A DNA stretch of 64,000 bases from Leptobrachium leishanense. Its lineage: Eukaryota > Chordata > Amphibia > Anura > Megophryidae. Of the stretch, positions 48,190-57,854 are shown in pieces; positions within the stretch are counted from its first letter, which is position 1, and every line of letters begins with the position of its first letter. Made by a program: the position numbers and the translations under genes. Under the pieces are notes generated by a model, which worked only from the letters and a program-made list of their open reading frames with translations, was not told where the DNA came from and ran no database searches. The DNA is taken from positions 17,062,952 to 17,126,951 of the forward strand of contig CM019065.1 of the NCBI GenBank assembly GCA_009667805.1, written 5' to 3'.

Positions 48190-48310
48190 TATCTGTATTT
48201 GTTGTTGTATATTGTAGTGCTCATTACTGGATCCAGCTGCCAATTGGAACCAGTATTCTGAAGAAATACGAACCCATTTATTGTCTGCGCTCACAACAAA
48301 TTTGTTTGTA
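48190..48310 (-). repeat. inverted copy of the PLE copy 3 leader segment
   Basis: The reverse complement of about 46050-46170, including AATGGGTTCGTATTTCTTCA and CTGGATCCAGTAATGAGCAC. Together they flank 46.0-48.3 kb as an inner inverted repeat of about 120 bp. PLE copies are known to carry inverted terminal pieces, so this may be the PLE's own arrangement. Confidence 0.75.
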
Positions 48311-48745
48311 TTTTTGTATGACACGTAGTACTGTGACAAAAAGTTGAAGCTGATCCTTGCAGCGTCCAACCTAAACTCGGAATGCCTTTATTCTGGGTTT
48401 TCAGTACAGACATTCAAAAGTAAAACACGCTCCAGCGTTTCCATGTTGAATCCCCCCTCCCACATACACACCCTTGTCTACGGACAAAGAATAATGAAAC
48501 TGGTAGAGAGATCTGGTTACAGCCAGTCTTGGGGGGGGGGGGTGGGTGGAAGCAGTGCAAATGGTACATTGAAAATACACATAGGGAAATCAGCACTGTA
48601 TATGCCATGCAACACTACACACTAAAAACACAAGGGAATAATAATATGAGACAGGCATCAGGGTATAGGGTACAGAAAACACAAACACTCTGCACACGAG
48701 GAGGCTCGGTTCCGTCTCAGGGCAACAATATCAAAGAAACATTAA

Positions 48746-49981
48746 CCCCTTAGTGACCGGGCGGTTTTACACAAATCCGTCTTTTAGTGACCGCTGCTGT
48801 TTTTACGTTTCTGCGCTGCTCGTGTTTAGATCAAATTTTCCTCTTACTCGTTTATTCAACCCACACATATTATACACCCTTTTTCCCGCCATTAAATGGA
48901 CTTTCTAGAAATACCATTATTTCCATCATATCCAATAATTTAATATAAAAAAAATATGAAATATGATGAAAAAAATGGTAAAAACACACTTTTTCGTAAT
49001 TTAATCCCCTAAAGCTATAACCACCAATAAAGACCCCGGCTAAATAGTTTCCAAATTTTATCCCGAGAATATAAATACCCAATTTTTACATGTTTTTACC
49101 TTTTAACCCTTTCACTGCTGAGCCAGTTCACCTATGTGCGCTGCGCTCATTCTGACCATTTTGTGCTAATTATTTTTAGATGACAGCCTAGGTCCTATTT
49201 AATTAAACTCCCCCCAGACAAAAAAAACTTTAAAAAAAAAAACATTTTTTTATTTTATTTAATTTTTTTATTATTTTTTTTTTATTTAATTTTTTTTTTT
49301 ACATTTTTTTTTAAAACTAAACCTGGTCATGTTTGGTATCATTTGAAAGGCCATAATCAGGCCTTTCAAATGATGGCAAATATGACCATCTAGCTGCCAT
49401 GGATCGGGAGATAAAGGGATCCTTAGGATCCCCTTATCTCTACATGGCAGCTAGAGGGTTAACTGGCCCACTGACATCCTCACACATATGGTGAGGTTGT
49501 CAGTGGGTGGGGGGGGACCTGGAGGCTAGGCTGACATCCAAGATGTCAGCCCCCCTCCAGGTTTGAATCACGTTTTGGCGCCAATTGGCGCCGCAACGTT
49601 ATCCGGCGGCGAAATGGTTAATGCCATACACCGCTGGAAAGGGGAGGCTCTCCCCTCTCCAGCGGTGCAAACGGCATCTCCCTAGCTTCAATGGTTGGGG
49701 AGATAGAGGGCTCCGAAGGAGCCCCCCCTCCCCTCCATTGAAACACATGGGGGCACCTTCTGATGACGTCACCACGCAGCGTGGCGACGTCATCAGCCTC
49801 GCCTGCCCATGTAAATCACATGGGCAGGCTTCCTCCCTGTCAGATCGACGTGGGATCCGACGAGGGAGGTGAGTATCGGGCGGGAGGGGGATTTGGCGCC
49901 GCTGACGTACCCTGTACGTCCGCGGGTCTAAGGGAGACCCGAACACAGGACGTACAGGGTACGTCAGCGGTCGGGAAGGGG
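48746..49981. mobile_element. TTAA-flanked non-autonomous element, 1.24 kb, with a second one nested inside
   Basis: TTAA at 48742-48745 and 49982-49985. Ends CCCCTTAGTGACCG and CGGTCGGGAAGGGG are imperfectly inverted. The inner element 49107-49617 splits it. The short direct repeat CGTACAGGGTACGTC near 49950 forms part of a hairpin with GACGTACCCTGTACGTC near 49904. Confidence 0.7.
49107..49617. mobile_element. nested TTAA-flanked element, 511 bp
   Basis: TTAA at 49103-49106 and 49618-49621. Left end CCCTTTCACTGCTGAGCC, right end GGCGGCGAAATGG. The left end resembles that of the element interrupting the PLE at 4985. A poly-T/A region lies at about 49215-49310. Confidence 0.65.
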
Positions 49982-50074
49982 TTAAATCCGCTTTACAGTA
50001 CAAGGCTTCTTAATCAACAAAAATGTTGGCAGGATGACCCCCTTTACCTATTACCTTAAATCCGGTGTTAATGT

Positions 50075-51412
50075 TGACAGCTAATTTTCATTTAGTTTTA
50101 GTCAGAGTCTTCTGATTAAAATGCCATTTAGTTTTAGTCATATTTTAGTCACCTGAATTGATTTAGTTTTGGTCGACTAAACCTAGAGTCGATTTTAGTC
50201 AACTGTAATCTAATGGGTTTAAAGCGTATTATCCATTATTTAATAATTTCTCTAGAATTTCCACATTCATTATATCCTCCTGGAATAAACATCTTATCTG
50301 AATACAGAAAACTCATCATTTCTCTCTTATTGGAGATTGTTCTGATTGGATCTCTTCCCAAATAGCCCCTCCCTAACATTTTAGTCTAGTTTTTATTAGT
50401 CAACTAAAGTTTCAATGGATTTTGGTCATAGTTTTATTTGTCATAACTTACAGGGTTATTCAAAGATCCGAATTGTGGACGAAAGGTAACCGAACAGTGA
50501 AATTCAGCGTACGGTTACCTTTCCTGGTCATTCAGCTATCCAGAGAGCAGGCAGTTCGCCAAATCCTGGCAAACTGCCTGCACATACGGTGCCTGTTCGG
50601 TCCCTGTTCGAGGGCAGTGAATCCCCATAGAGAAGCAATGCTTCATCTATTCAGAGAACACAAACCAGCAGTGAAAAGTTGCCGAAATGCCCTGCTGTTC
50701 GGTGGTTTCATGCGGCAGATTTATTCAGTCAAATCCCATAGGCTTCAATGTTAAAAATATTCCCGTTTTAATTCAATATCTAATAAACCGTTGATTATAA
50801 TATTCTGCAGTAAAGAGTCTCTTTATAGATTTTTTAAGGATCTTCTAGGCAATTTTTGGGATTTTTCTGCGACAATTTTTTTTCCGTTTTTTTTTCTTTT
50901 TTCTGTAACAGCCCTTTTTATTATTCATTCCTCATATGTCAATTTCAGACATTTTCGTTCTGTAGTTTCTTTGCAAACAACGTTTCACTTTTCAAACTTT
51001 CAAGCGTACTGTGTTTTTTTTCTTAACTCCATTCGTCTGTGGTGTTGGGTTTTTCGGGCGTCTGCTCTGCGCCGTGATCGGCGGCTGCTCGGATATCTAC
51101 GGCGTGTTTGGCGGGGTTAATCCAGCCGTTTCGCGAGTTTTAGTGAGTGTTCGGTGGGTTTTGCGGTGAGTATTCGTCGGGTTTGCGGCAGGTTTTCCTT
51201 GCACTTCGGGGACCCTGTGGTGCTTGCTGAATACACCGCAGGGTTGCCGAAATAGGATTGCCTAATCGCGCCGAATTGAAGCGAACGAAAAGTCACTGAA
51301 CGTACGGTGACTTTTCGATTCTCTTTGAATAACCCTGATAGTTTTTATTTTGTTTTAGTCACAAAAAATGTACAACTAAGAATTTGTCCAAAATTATTAG
51401 TCGACTAAATTA
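50075..51412. repeat. TTTTAGTC-type repeat split by a CAGGGTTATTCA element
   Basis: 50075-50448 carries CATTTAGTTTTAGTC and TTGGTCGACTAAA words; the rest is at 51338-51412 (TTTTAGTCACAAAAAATG). The element 50451-51337 lies between. The same pairing occurs around 26795-31215. Non-coding. Confidence 0.55.
50451..51337 (+). mobile_element. CAGGGTTATTCA-family element, complete, 887 bp
   Basis: CAGGGTTATTCAAAGATC at the left; CTCTTTGAATAACCCTG at the right. The only copy in the window without an internal insertion, so the reference for the family. No transposase; an open frame of 110 codons inside has no known similarity. Confidence 0.8.
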
Positions 51413-52339
51413 ACTCTGCTTACCTCCTCCTCCTTAATGAGACGCTTTGTGCTTAATATCACTGATAATCACCGTCTCCTATTATTCTTCAGATTATGAG
51501 TGATGACAGCCTGGCATCGTTAGTAAACCAGCGTGGCTTTTACATTATACTGTATTTCCCTTTAGTAGTTTAATGCCTTTATGTTTGTTCATTGTTCCGT
51601 TGTTTTAGTGTATCAGCACGTGTTGTGATCTTGATTATTTCATTGCTAGCAATCAAGTTTTATAATGCATCATTTACACATGACAAATTGTTAGACAATG
51701 TACCTCTCGCAGATAACGTGGCACTTCTCTATTATTCTAATTGTTAATTTTTAATAGAAAATGATTCCATAGGAATTCAACAGGCATTTACACATGTCAA
51801 CCCTCTGTTAAGCATACAATACCTTATTGATGACTGTCATGACATTACATGTAATATTCAATCTCAATTTAAAAAAAGTGTAAAAAAATGAATAAAAATT
51901 AATAAATAAATAAAAAATCTGTCCAGAATTTGGTTATTTGTGCTTCTCTAATCATGGTGATATACACAGGCAGACATTGAATATTTCTCTTTCTTGTAGC
52001 TGATGGTATTTGTTTTAAAGGGCTTTGTAGGAGAAACATTCAGCTACTGAAATAATGGAGGTCTATCCCTTGGATGTTGGCACCTCTCCAACACTGTGTG
52101 CCATGGTAGACATAGACAGTCACAGACCAAAATTTCGTTTAGGTTCATTTTGAAAATTTCGGAATCTAATATTTTTGGATTTCTGAATTTTAGGATCAAT
52201 CTGAAATTTTTCCAAAATGTCTGAAAGTTTGAAGGTGCATCTTTTTTTAGTCCTTATATCCCTTCTATACTTCATTTTATACCCCTACCACCCTCATTAT
52301 CTCCTCCAACCCTGTATACTACACCCTATAATCCCCTAT
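51413..52339. other. no gene recognised
   Basis: AT-rich sequence with an AATAAATAAATAAA stretch at about 51900. No repeat family recognised. Confidence 0.4.
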
Positions 52340-52505
52340 AGGCACCTTAGTATTAGGGTTAGGTCTAGGATTAGGATAATGGTTACTTCTAGGGTTGGGT
52401 TACTTTTAGGGTTAGGATTACTGTTACTGTCGCTGTTTGTATTCGGGTTGGGGTAGGGCTAGGGTTAGTGTTAAGTCTAGGATTCCTTATAGGGTTGGGT
52501 TACTT

Positions 52506-52905
52506 TTAAAGATCGGGAAGTTGGGTACCGGGCGTTGGCACTAAATTTCCATCTGCTCCAGTTAGGATAGGGACTGGTATATCTTGATATAAAATCCTCA
52601 AAGGGGGAGAGAGAAAAGAAACTCTGTGCACACTGTTTTATATAAACAGAATAAGCAAATAAGGAGAATTTACTCCCATTTTCCAGTGCCTGTTTTAACA
52701 AAAACGGCACCAATCGGTGAATTAACAGGGGACACCGATTCCCCTTCTTAGGCTCCAGATGCCAGGAACACAAAGCAATGTCTTCCCAAGGTTTTCCACC
52801 AAGAAATGCTCAAGATGGTAAAATGCACAATGTGTTTATTGAAGGCAAAAATTATTCATATAATACACCTCAAACACGTTTCGCTGGACGCAGCTTCATC
52901 AGTAG
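52506..52905 (-). mobile_element. Penelope-like terminal fragment with hammerhead-like core
   Basis: Read on the minus strand: hammerhead-like core, about 40 bases later an AATAAA, then about 350 bases of non-coding sequence. This order (ribozyme, poly(A)-like signal, AT-rich sequence) matches the PLE 3' regions at 1684 and 7113. There is no coding. Identification rests mainly on the ribozyme. Confidence 0.5.
52878..52902 (-). ncRNA. hammerhead-like ribozyme core, best match to consensus
   Basis: Minus strand: CTGATGA (52902-52896), extra A (52895), 4-bp stem GCTG/CAGC with a 4-base loop, then GAAAC (52882-52878). It has the exact CUGAUGA box. The extra A is again present. Confidence 0.6.
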
Positions 52906-53125
52906 GCTTGTGGTTATGTTTGTGTTATGATTAGAATTACTGTTACTGGCTCTGTATGTATTAGGGTTAGGATTACTTCTATGGTTGGGTTACGGTTAGG
53001 ACTACTGTTAGTGTTACTGTTAGGGTTATAGTTACTGTTTTTGCATGTGTTAGAATTAGAGTTAGGTCTAGTGTTAGGATTGGTACTTCTAGTCTTTGGT
53101 CCCTTTTAGGGTTGCCGTTAGGTGT

Positions 53126-53900
53126 TAGACACATGCAATTGTTTTCATAACAAATCGATTTTTGTCCGAATTTTTGCTTATTTGAAGATTCGGACCAATC
53201 TGAACACGATAAGGAAAGAAAATAACTAAAATACGACAATCTGAATAGACGAAAGAACGAAAACCAAAAATACGTAAATAGAATGAAAATACGAAAAATC
53301 ACAGACAAAAGACCGAAAATCCAAAGAGGCGGAAGAATGAAACGATTAAAAATACTGAATGCATTATTATTTCTTTCGGATTCATTTGATTTTTCAGATG
53401 GGTGGTGTTATTGTCTATCGCTGGCCAATCAACTTGTGTCTGAGTCAGACTGTATTCCAGAGAAGGGTGTTGTTTTTGACTTTTCTTTAGTTGGTCGTCT
53501 GAGACCAAGAGGAACTGGTAGTAGTACTGGTCAAGCTCTCTGATTGGCTGCACTGACAGGAAAGTTTGTGTGCAGTACATTGTGCAGCAATTAATAGAAT
53601 TAGTTTGTTCTTAAAACCCCAGTCTAAAGAACACAATACATATAATTAAATATAAACAGTTTTGTAAATTTTAATGTGCAATAATACCAACCCGACTACA
53701 ACCAGTTTATTTAGCGACGCGTACAACAAATGAACCTGAAATAACGAACGAACCCGAAATAACGAACAAACCCAAAATAACGAACCATGAATCCAAATAA
53801 CATAACGTATTAGAAAAATACAAAGACCTATACGAATGACCTGAAAATGTGAATAAAACGTAACGAAATGAAACGAAAATGTTTGAAGTGCACATGTCTA
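53126..53900. mobile_element. non-autonomous hAT-like element, 775 bp
   Basis: TAGACACATGCAATTG at the left, GTGCACATGTCTA at the right. Perfect 8-bp duplication TTAGGTGT (53118-53125 and 53901-53908) within the telomere-like tract. Ends relate to those of 27544-29099. Non-coding. Confidence 0.85.
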
Positions 53901-54149
53901 TTAGGTGTACTGGTTATGTTTGTGTCAAGATTAGGATTACTGTTAGGGTTACATTTACTATTTCTACATGTATTATGGTTAGGGTTGTGGTAAGTATTGC
54001 ACAAAGAGTGCAATTTTTTTGCAAAATGACTCCAGAAAGAAAGGACCCACATCCTTAATCAGAAGGACCAGGTTCCTTGGCATTCATAGTGATTCCACCT
54101 GTGGTTCTCCCTGCGAAGGTGGATGATCAGTGGTTAAGTCCTCAGACTA

Positions 54150-54206
54150 GGGGCCATATTACATACTTGGTGCTAACTTAACCAGAGCAGTTGTAAACTT
54201 AAAACC
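54150..54206 (+). mobile_element. single arm of the GTTGGTGCTAACTTAACC MITE
   Basis: GGGGCCATATTACATACTTG, then GGTGCTAACTTAACCAGAGC, stopping at TTAAAACC where the complete element at 63065 continues. Confidence 0.75.
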
Positions 54207-54594
54207 ATATGTAGCGCTCACTCCTGGAGGAGCCGCTGAATTTAACCTCGGGTTAGTCTCTCCGCACTAGGGAATAAATATACACCAGCACTGTTGTGGA
54301 TTTTATAAATTATATACTTTACTGGTCTCAATAAAGTGGCATATATAATGTAAGCACAGTGTCATGGAGTTGATGTAACGCTCCATGCTTCAAACCCCAA
54401 GAGACTTTATGTTCATTTATATCGTGTGGTTTTAAATATATTTTACATCATTTGGGTTTAGTTTAATTTAGTTTAGTGTAAAATGGCATAGCTTTGGTTT
54501 TAAAAATACTTATATTCCTGTAGGTAAATGTGTTTTTGTGTATACATTAAACAAGCTTTACTGCTGTGTAATTTATGCACCAGGGCTTTTCCCA

Positions 54595-56010
54595 TTATTA
54601 TTATTATTATTATTCTTTATTTATAAAGCGCCAGCATATTCCGCAGCGCTGTACAATAAGCACAGTATAGACAGGGTTACAATACATTGAACAACATTTG
54701 ACAAACAGTACAGGAGGAGATGAGGGCCCTATTCCTGTAGGAACTCACAATCTGGGAGGGTTGGGGTTGGAAACAGGAGGAGAGGACTGTAAGGTGAGAG
54801 TGATTGATGGTTGCGTCAGTGAGTTGGGTGGTAGGCTTCCCTAAATAGGAATGTTTTAAGGGAGCGTTTGAAGGAAGAGAAGTTAGGGGAAAGTCTGACA
54901 GTACGAGGGAGAGCGTTCCAGAGAGTGGGGGCTGCGCGTGAGAAATCCTGCAGTCTATCATGGGAAGAGGTGATGCGGGGAGAAGCTAGGCGCAGGTCAC
55001 TGTTTGACCTTAGGGAGCGGGCTGGGGTGTATTTGGTGATTAGTGAGGACAGGTAGTGGGGAGCTGAGTTAGTGAGGGTTTTGTAGGTAAGGATAAGGAT
55101 TTTGAACTTAATTCTGCAGTGGATGGGGAGCCAGTGAAGGGACTCGCAGAGGGGAGCGGCAGAGACAGAGCGGCGGGTGAGGTGAATTAGCCTGGCGGAG
55201 GCGTTCAGGATGGATTGTAGGGGGGAGAGGCGGGACAGAGGGAGGCCAGATAAGAGATTATTGCAATAGTCAAGTCGGGAGATTACCAGGGCGTGTATGA
55301 GTTGTTTTGTGGTGACAGTGGTAAGAAATGGCCGAATTCTGGAAATATTACGCAGTTGGTATCGGCAGGAGGAGGAAAGAGACTTGATGTGGGGGATGAA
55401 GGAAAGAGCAGAGTCAAGTGTAACTCCAAGACAGCGAACTTGGTTTGATGGGGAGATGGTGATACCCTCCACTGTGATAGAGAAGTCAGGAGGTGGGGAG
55501 GCATTGGAGGGAGGAATAAGTAGGAGCTCAGTCTTTGACATGTTGATCTTTAGGTGGTGGGAGGCCATCCAGGAGGAGATGCCAGATAAACAGTCACTGA
55601 CTTTTGAAAGGACAGGGGGAGAGAGATCAGGGGTAGAGAGGTAGATCTGAGTGTCATCAGCGTAGAGGTGGTAATTAAAACCAAAGCTGTTGATGATTTT
55701 GCCCAGGGAGGAGGTGTAGATGGAAAAGAGCAGAGGACCAAGGACAGAGCCTTGAGGTACACCAACAGATAGAGGCAATGAGGAGGAGGAGTTACCAGCA
55801 AAGGACACACAGAAGGACCTGTTGGATAAATAGTAGTAGACCCAAGCGAGTGCAGTGTCACCGAGACCCAGAGAGCTGAGGGTCTGTAGATGGAGGGGGT
55901 GGTCAACAGTGTCAAAAGCAGCCGAGAGGTCAAGCAGGATGAGAATAGAATAGTGGCCGTGTTTTTTTGCAGTTAGGAGGTCGTTGGTGACTTTGGTGAG
56001 GGCAGTTATC
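54595..56010 (-). mobile_element. L2/CR1-type LINE, 5'-truncated
   Basis: The 3' end lies at the left, with an (AAT)n microsatellite (54595-54613 on the plus strand as TTA repeats) after the CGCTTTATAAATAAAG segment. Coding runs from there to about 56006, where it is cut inside the reverse transcriptase. Confidence 0.85.
54816..56006 (-). CDS. L2-type LINE reverse transcriptase, partial, open frame
   Basis: One open frame from the truncation point to 54816 without a stop, unusually well kept. Motifs: [12 protein letters not shown] (~55905), [20 protein letters not shown] (~55760) and catalytic YADD (~55660), then [25 protein letters not shown] and [19 protein letters not shown], and a C-terminal segment with APTLWNALP. 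This set is typical of the L2/CR1 group. The initiating ATG is lost by truncation; no endonuclease is present. A start at 55808 would be internal. Confidence 0.85.
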   Translation of the reverse strand, partial: TALTKVTNDLLTAKKHGHYSILILLDLSAAFDTVDHPLHLQTLSSLGLGDTALAWVYYYLSNRSFCVSFAGNSSSSLPLSVGVPQGSVLGPLLFSIYTSSLGKIINSFGFNYHLYADDTQIYLSTPDLSPPVLSKVSDCLSGISSWMASHHLKINMSKTELLLIPPSNASPPPDFSITVEGITISPSNQVRCLGVTLDSALSFIPHIKSLSSSCRYQLRNISRIRPFLTTVTTKQLIHALVISRLDYCNNLLSGLPLSRLSPLQSILNASARLIHLTRRSVSAAPLCESLHWLPIHCRIKFKILILTYKTLTNSAPHYLSSLITKYTPARSLRSNSDLRLASPRITSSHDRLQDFSRAAPTLWNALPRTVRLSPNFSSFKRSLKTFLFREAYHPTH

Positions 56011-56371
56011 TAGCTGCATGTTTAATTCAAGGGATCTCTGATAGTGTGTGTTTAATCTGATGTGTTAGAACAATGGATATACAAATGTTGTGTGAGCTGA
56101 AGGCTAGAGAATGTAAAGAATGTTTAATGCAAATTATGGGTATGCAAATTATGACTAGTAATTAGTATGGGTATGTAAATTATGACTGTTGGACTTCAGC
56201 ATAAATGGTGGCGTTTTGTTCATTAAAAAGTCAGAGAAGGGGGCGGAGTCTGGACGCCGACCGAGCCGGATTCATGGTGTAGGAGCTCCCACACCTAGCC
56301 GTCAAAACGGAGCATAGCAGCAGCACACTGATCAATTTGACCCACCATTTCGATTCCCCATTACCGGGAGC

Positions 56372-57364
56372 ATGCCGGGAACCACCCGAGGGGGCAAAAA
56401 AACGGATCCACCGACCCCAGTAGTGGCGCCAATTTTCCAGCGCCGCGGCCTGGACGACAGCCAAGATGGCGGCCGGACCCGCGGCGAGGACACAGGCTTG
56501 GACTCGGTTTCAGGAGGGTCCCAACCAGCATCTAGAGCTGATATATCTCAGATTCTGGCCAGGATGGGGGACATGCAAGCGAGTCTGGCGCTGGACATTG
56601 CTAAAATAGCCACGGAGGTACGTGCTGAAGTGGGGGCCTTGGGCCTACGCATTGGGGAATTGGAGGAAGGCACGGGGGACCTCGTGGTGGCTTACAATGC
56701 GCTGGCGCGCACTACTGACACGTTATCTCACCGCATGGACCGTATGGAACTTGCTCTTGAGGATGTCGCCAATAGGTCCCACCGCAACAACATCCGCCTG
56801 CGGGGATTGCCCGAGTCTGTACAAACATGGGAGCTACACGAGACGGTGCTGGGCCTTCTCAAACGCTTGGTACCAGAGGTGCCCCCAGCCAGGTTACTCA
56901 TGGACAGGATTCACAGAGCCCTGAGAGCTCCCCGGGCTGACTCCCAACAACCCCGTGATGTCATATTCCGCTTTCATTATTACAAAGTTAAGGAGGAAGT
57001 CATGCGAAAAAGCAGAGACGTGGACCTGGTGTATGAAGATGTGAAGCTCGCTCTGTTTCAGGACCTGGCACCGGAAACCTTGCAGCGTCGAAGGGCCTGG
57101 CGCCCCATCACAGCCCACCTGGGCCGTCATAACATCCGCTATGCCTGGGGCTTCCCGTTCAAGCTCTTGGCCTTCGCTGGTGGTAAAACCTCCACTCTAA
57201 CCCTACAGTCAGACCCACAGCAATTCTTCACCCGCCTGGATTGCCCTCCTTTACCGGAAGCGGGTAACCTGCTCTCGTCCCCCTCCCCGGCACCTCAGCT
57301 TACATCGCGCTGGGAGAAGGTGCCCTCCCAGATTCGAGAGGAGGGGGACAGGGATCCCGGCTGA
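56372..57364 (+). CDS. L1 ORF1 protein (RNA-binding), copy B, intact
   Basis: 330 residues. N-terminus basic/Pro-rich with a PTPVVAPIF segment; coiled coil at about 55-145 (ISQILARMGDMQASL through MDRMELALEDV); RRM-like start RSHRNNIRLRGLPES at about 147-161; then MDRIHRALRAP, RDVIFRFHYYKVKE and the QRRRAWRPITAHL / YAWGFPFK C-terminal domain. Same architecture as ORF1 at 13375, clearly diverged in sequence. Binds the L1 RNA as a trimer in the family. The ATG is the first good one after the 133-bp leader. Confidence 0.95.
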   Translation: MPGTTRGGKKTDPPTPVVAPIFQRRGLDDSQDGGRTRGEDTGLDSVSGGSQPASRADISQILARMGDMQASLALDIAKIATEVRAEVGALGLRIGELEEGTGDLVVAYNALARTTDTLSHRMDRMELALEDVANRSHRNNIRLRGLPESVQTWELHETVLGLLKRLVPEVPPARLLMDRIHRALRAPRADSQQPRDVIFRFHYYKVKEEVMRKSRDVDLVYEDVKLALFQDLAPETLQRRRAWRPITAHLGRHNIRYAWGFPFKLLAFAGGKTSTLTLQSDPQQFFTRLDCPPLPEAGNLLSSPSPAPQLTSRWEKVPSQIREEGDRDPG

Positions 57365-57854
57365 GACGATGGGGAAACCTCGGCGGTGATATTGATTTTT
57401 CTCTTTTTACTTGCCCACATGGTATCAGGTGGTTGCATTAGCTGAGTTGTGAATGTTCCCCAATTGCTATATAACCCCGTAATGTTCGGCTAATAATGTT
57501 CATGATAATGGTGGGGATACTGTTGTTGTTGTAAAGTTTCGTAATGCTGTTCTTAGATCGTTTTTTCATGCTCCGTTACTTGCTCGGTGACGTCCGTTCT
57601 GCGATCCTACTGGTCTTCAACCAGGGTCGCGTCTCCTTTCTGACCATCCCCATGGTCGTTCCGGCACTGGATAAGTCCGGAAGTTTTTTCTCTCCTTTTT
57701 TCTTTTTTCTTTATGTGTCTTCTTCTCTTCTCTCATCTGTTCCTCCCCTCCCTCACCTCCCAGTCTTTTACCCCCTTTGTCCCTCTGTCTCCTTTCACCC
57801 CATTGGGGTCCTCAGGGGTGCCGCCCTGTCCTGTGTACCTGATCTGGCCTGCCC

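Larger units (their letters stand above)
44160..48721. mobile_element. element with terminal inverted repeats of about 280 bp, family unknown
   Basis: The left repeat 44160-44437 (TGACGGAACCGAGCC, then CTCGTGTGCAGAGTGTTTGT) is mirrored by 48428-48721, ending GGCTCGGTTCCGTCTCA. Both arms share the segments around CCCTATGTGTATTCTGC, CTCTCTACCAGTTTCATTAT and GGAGCGTGTTAC. Between them lie a 560-bp palindrome, a PLE N-terminal fragment and other sequence. No transposase is recognised and I see no certain target duplication. Confidence 0.7.
52340..53990 (+). repeat. degenerate telomere-like repeat tract, interrupted twice
   Basis: Blocks at 52340-52505, 52910-53125 and 53901-53990 are built of TTAGGG-like words (GGGTTAGGATTACTG, CTAGGGTTGGGTTAC). 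A PLE terminal fragment and a hAT-like element interrupt the tract. It is too irregular to be a functional telomere; an interstitial, decayed repeat. Confidence 0.7.

Noticed and set aside
52340..53125. Functional telomere
   Set aside because: Units are irregular, interrupted by transposons and internal to the window.
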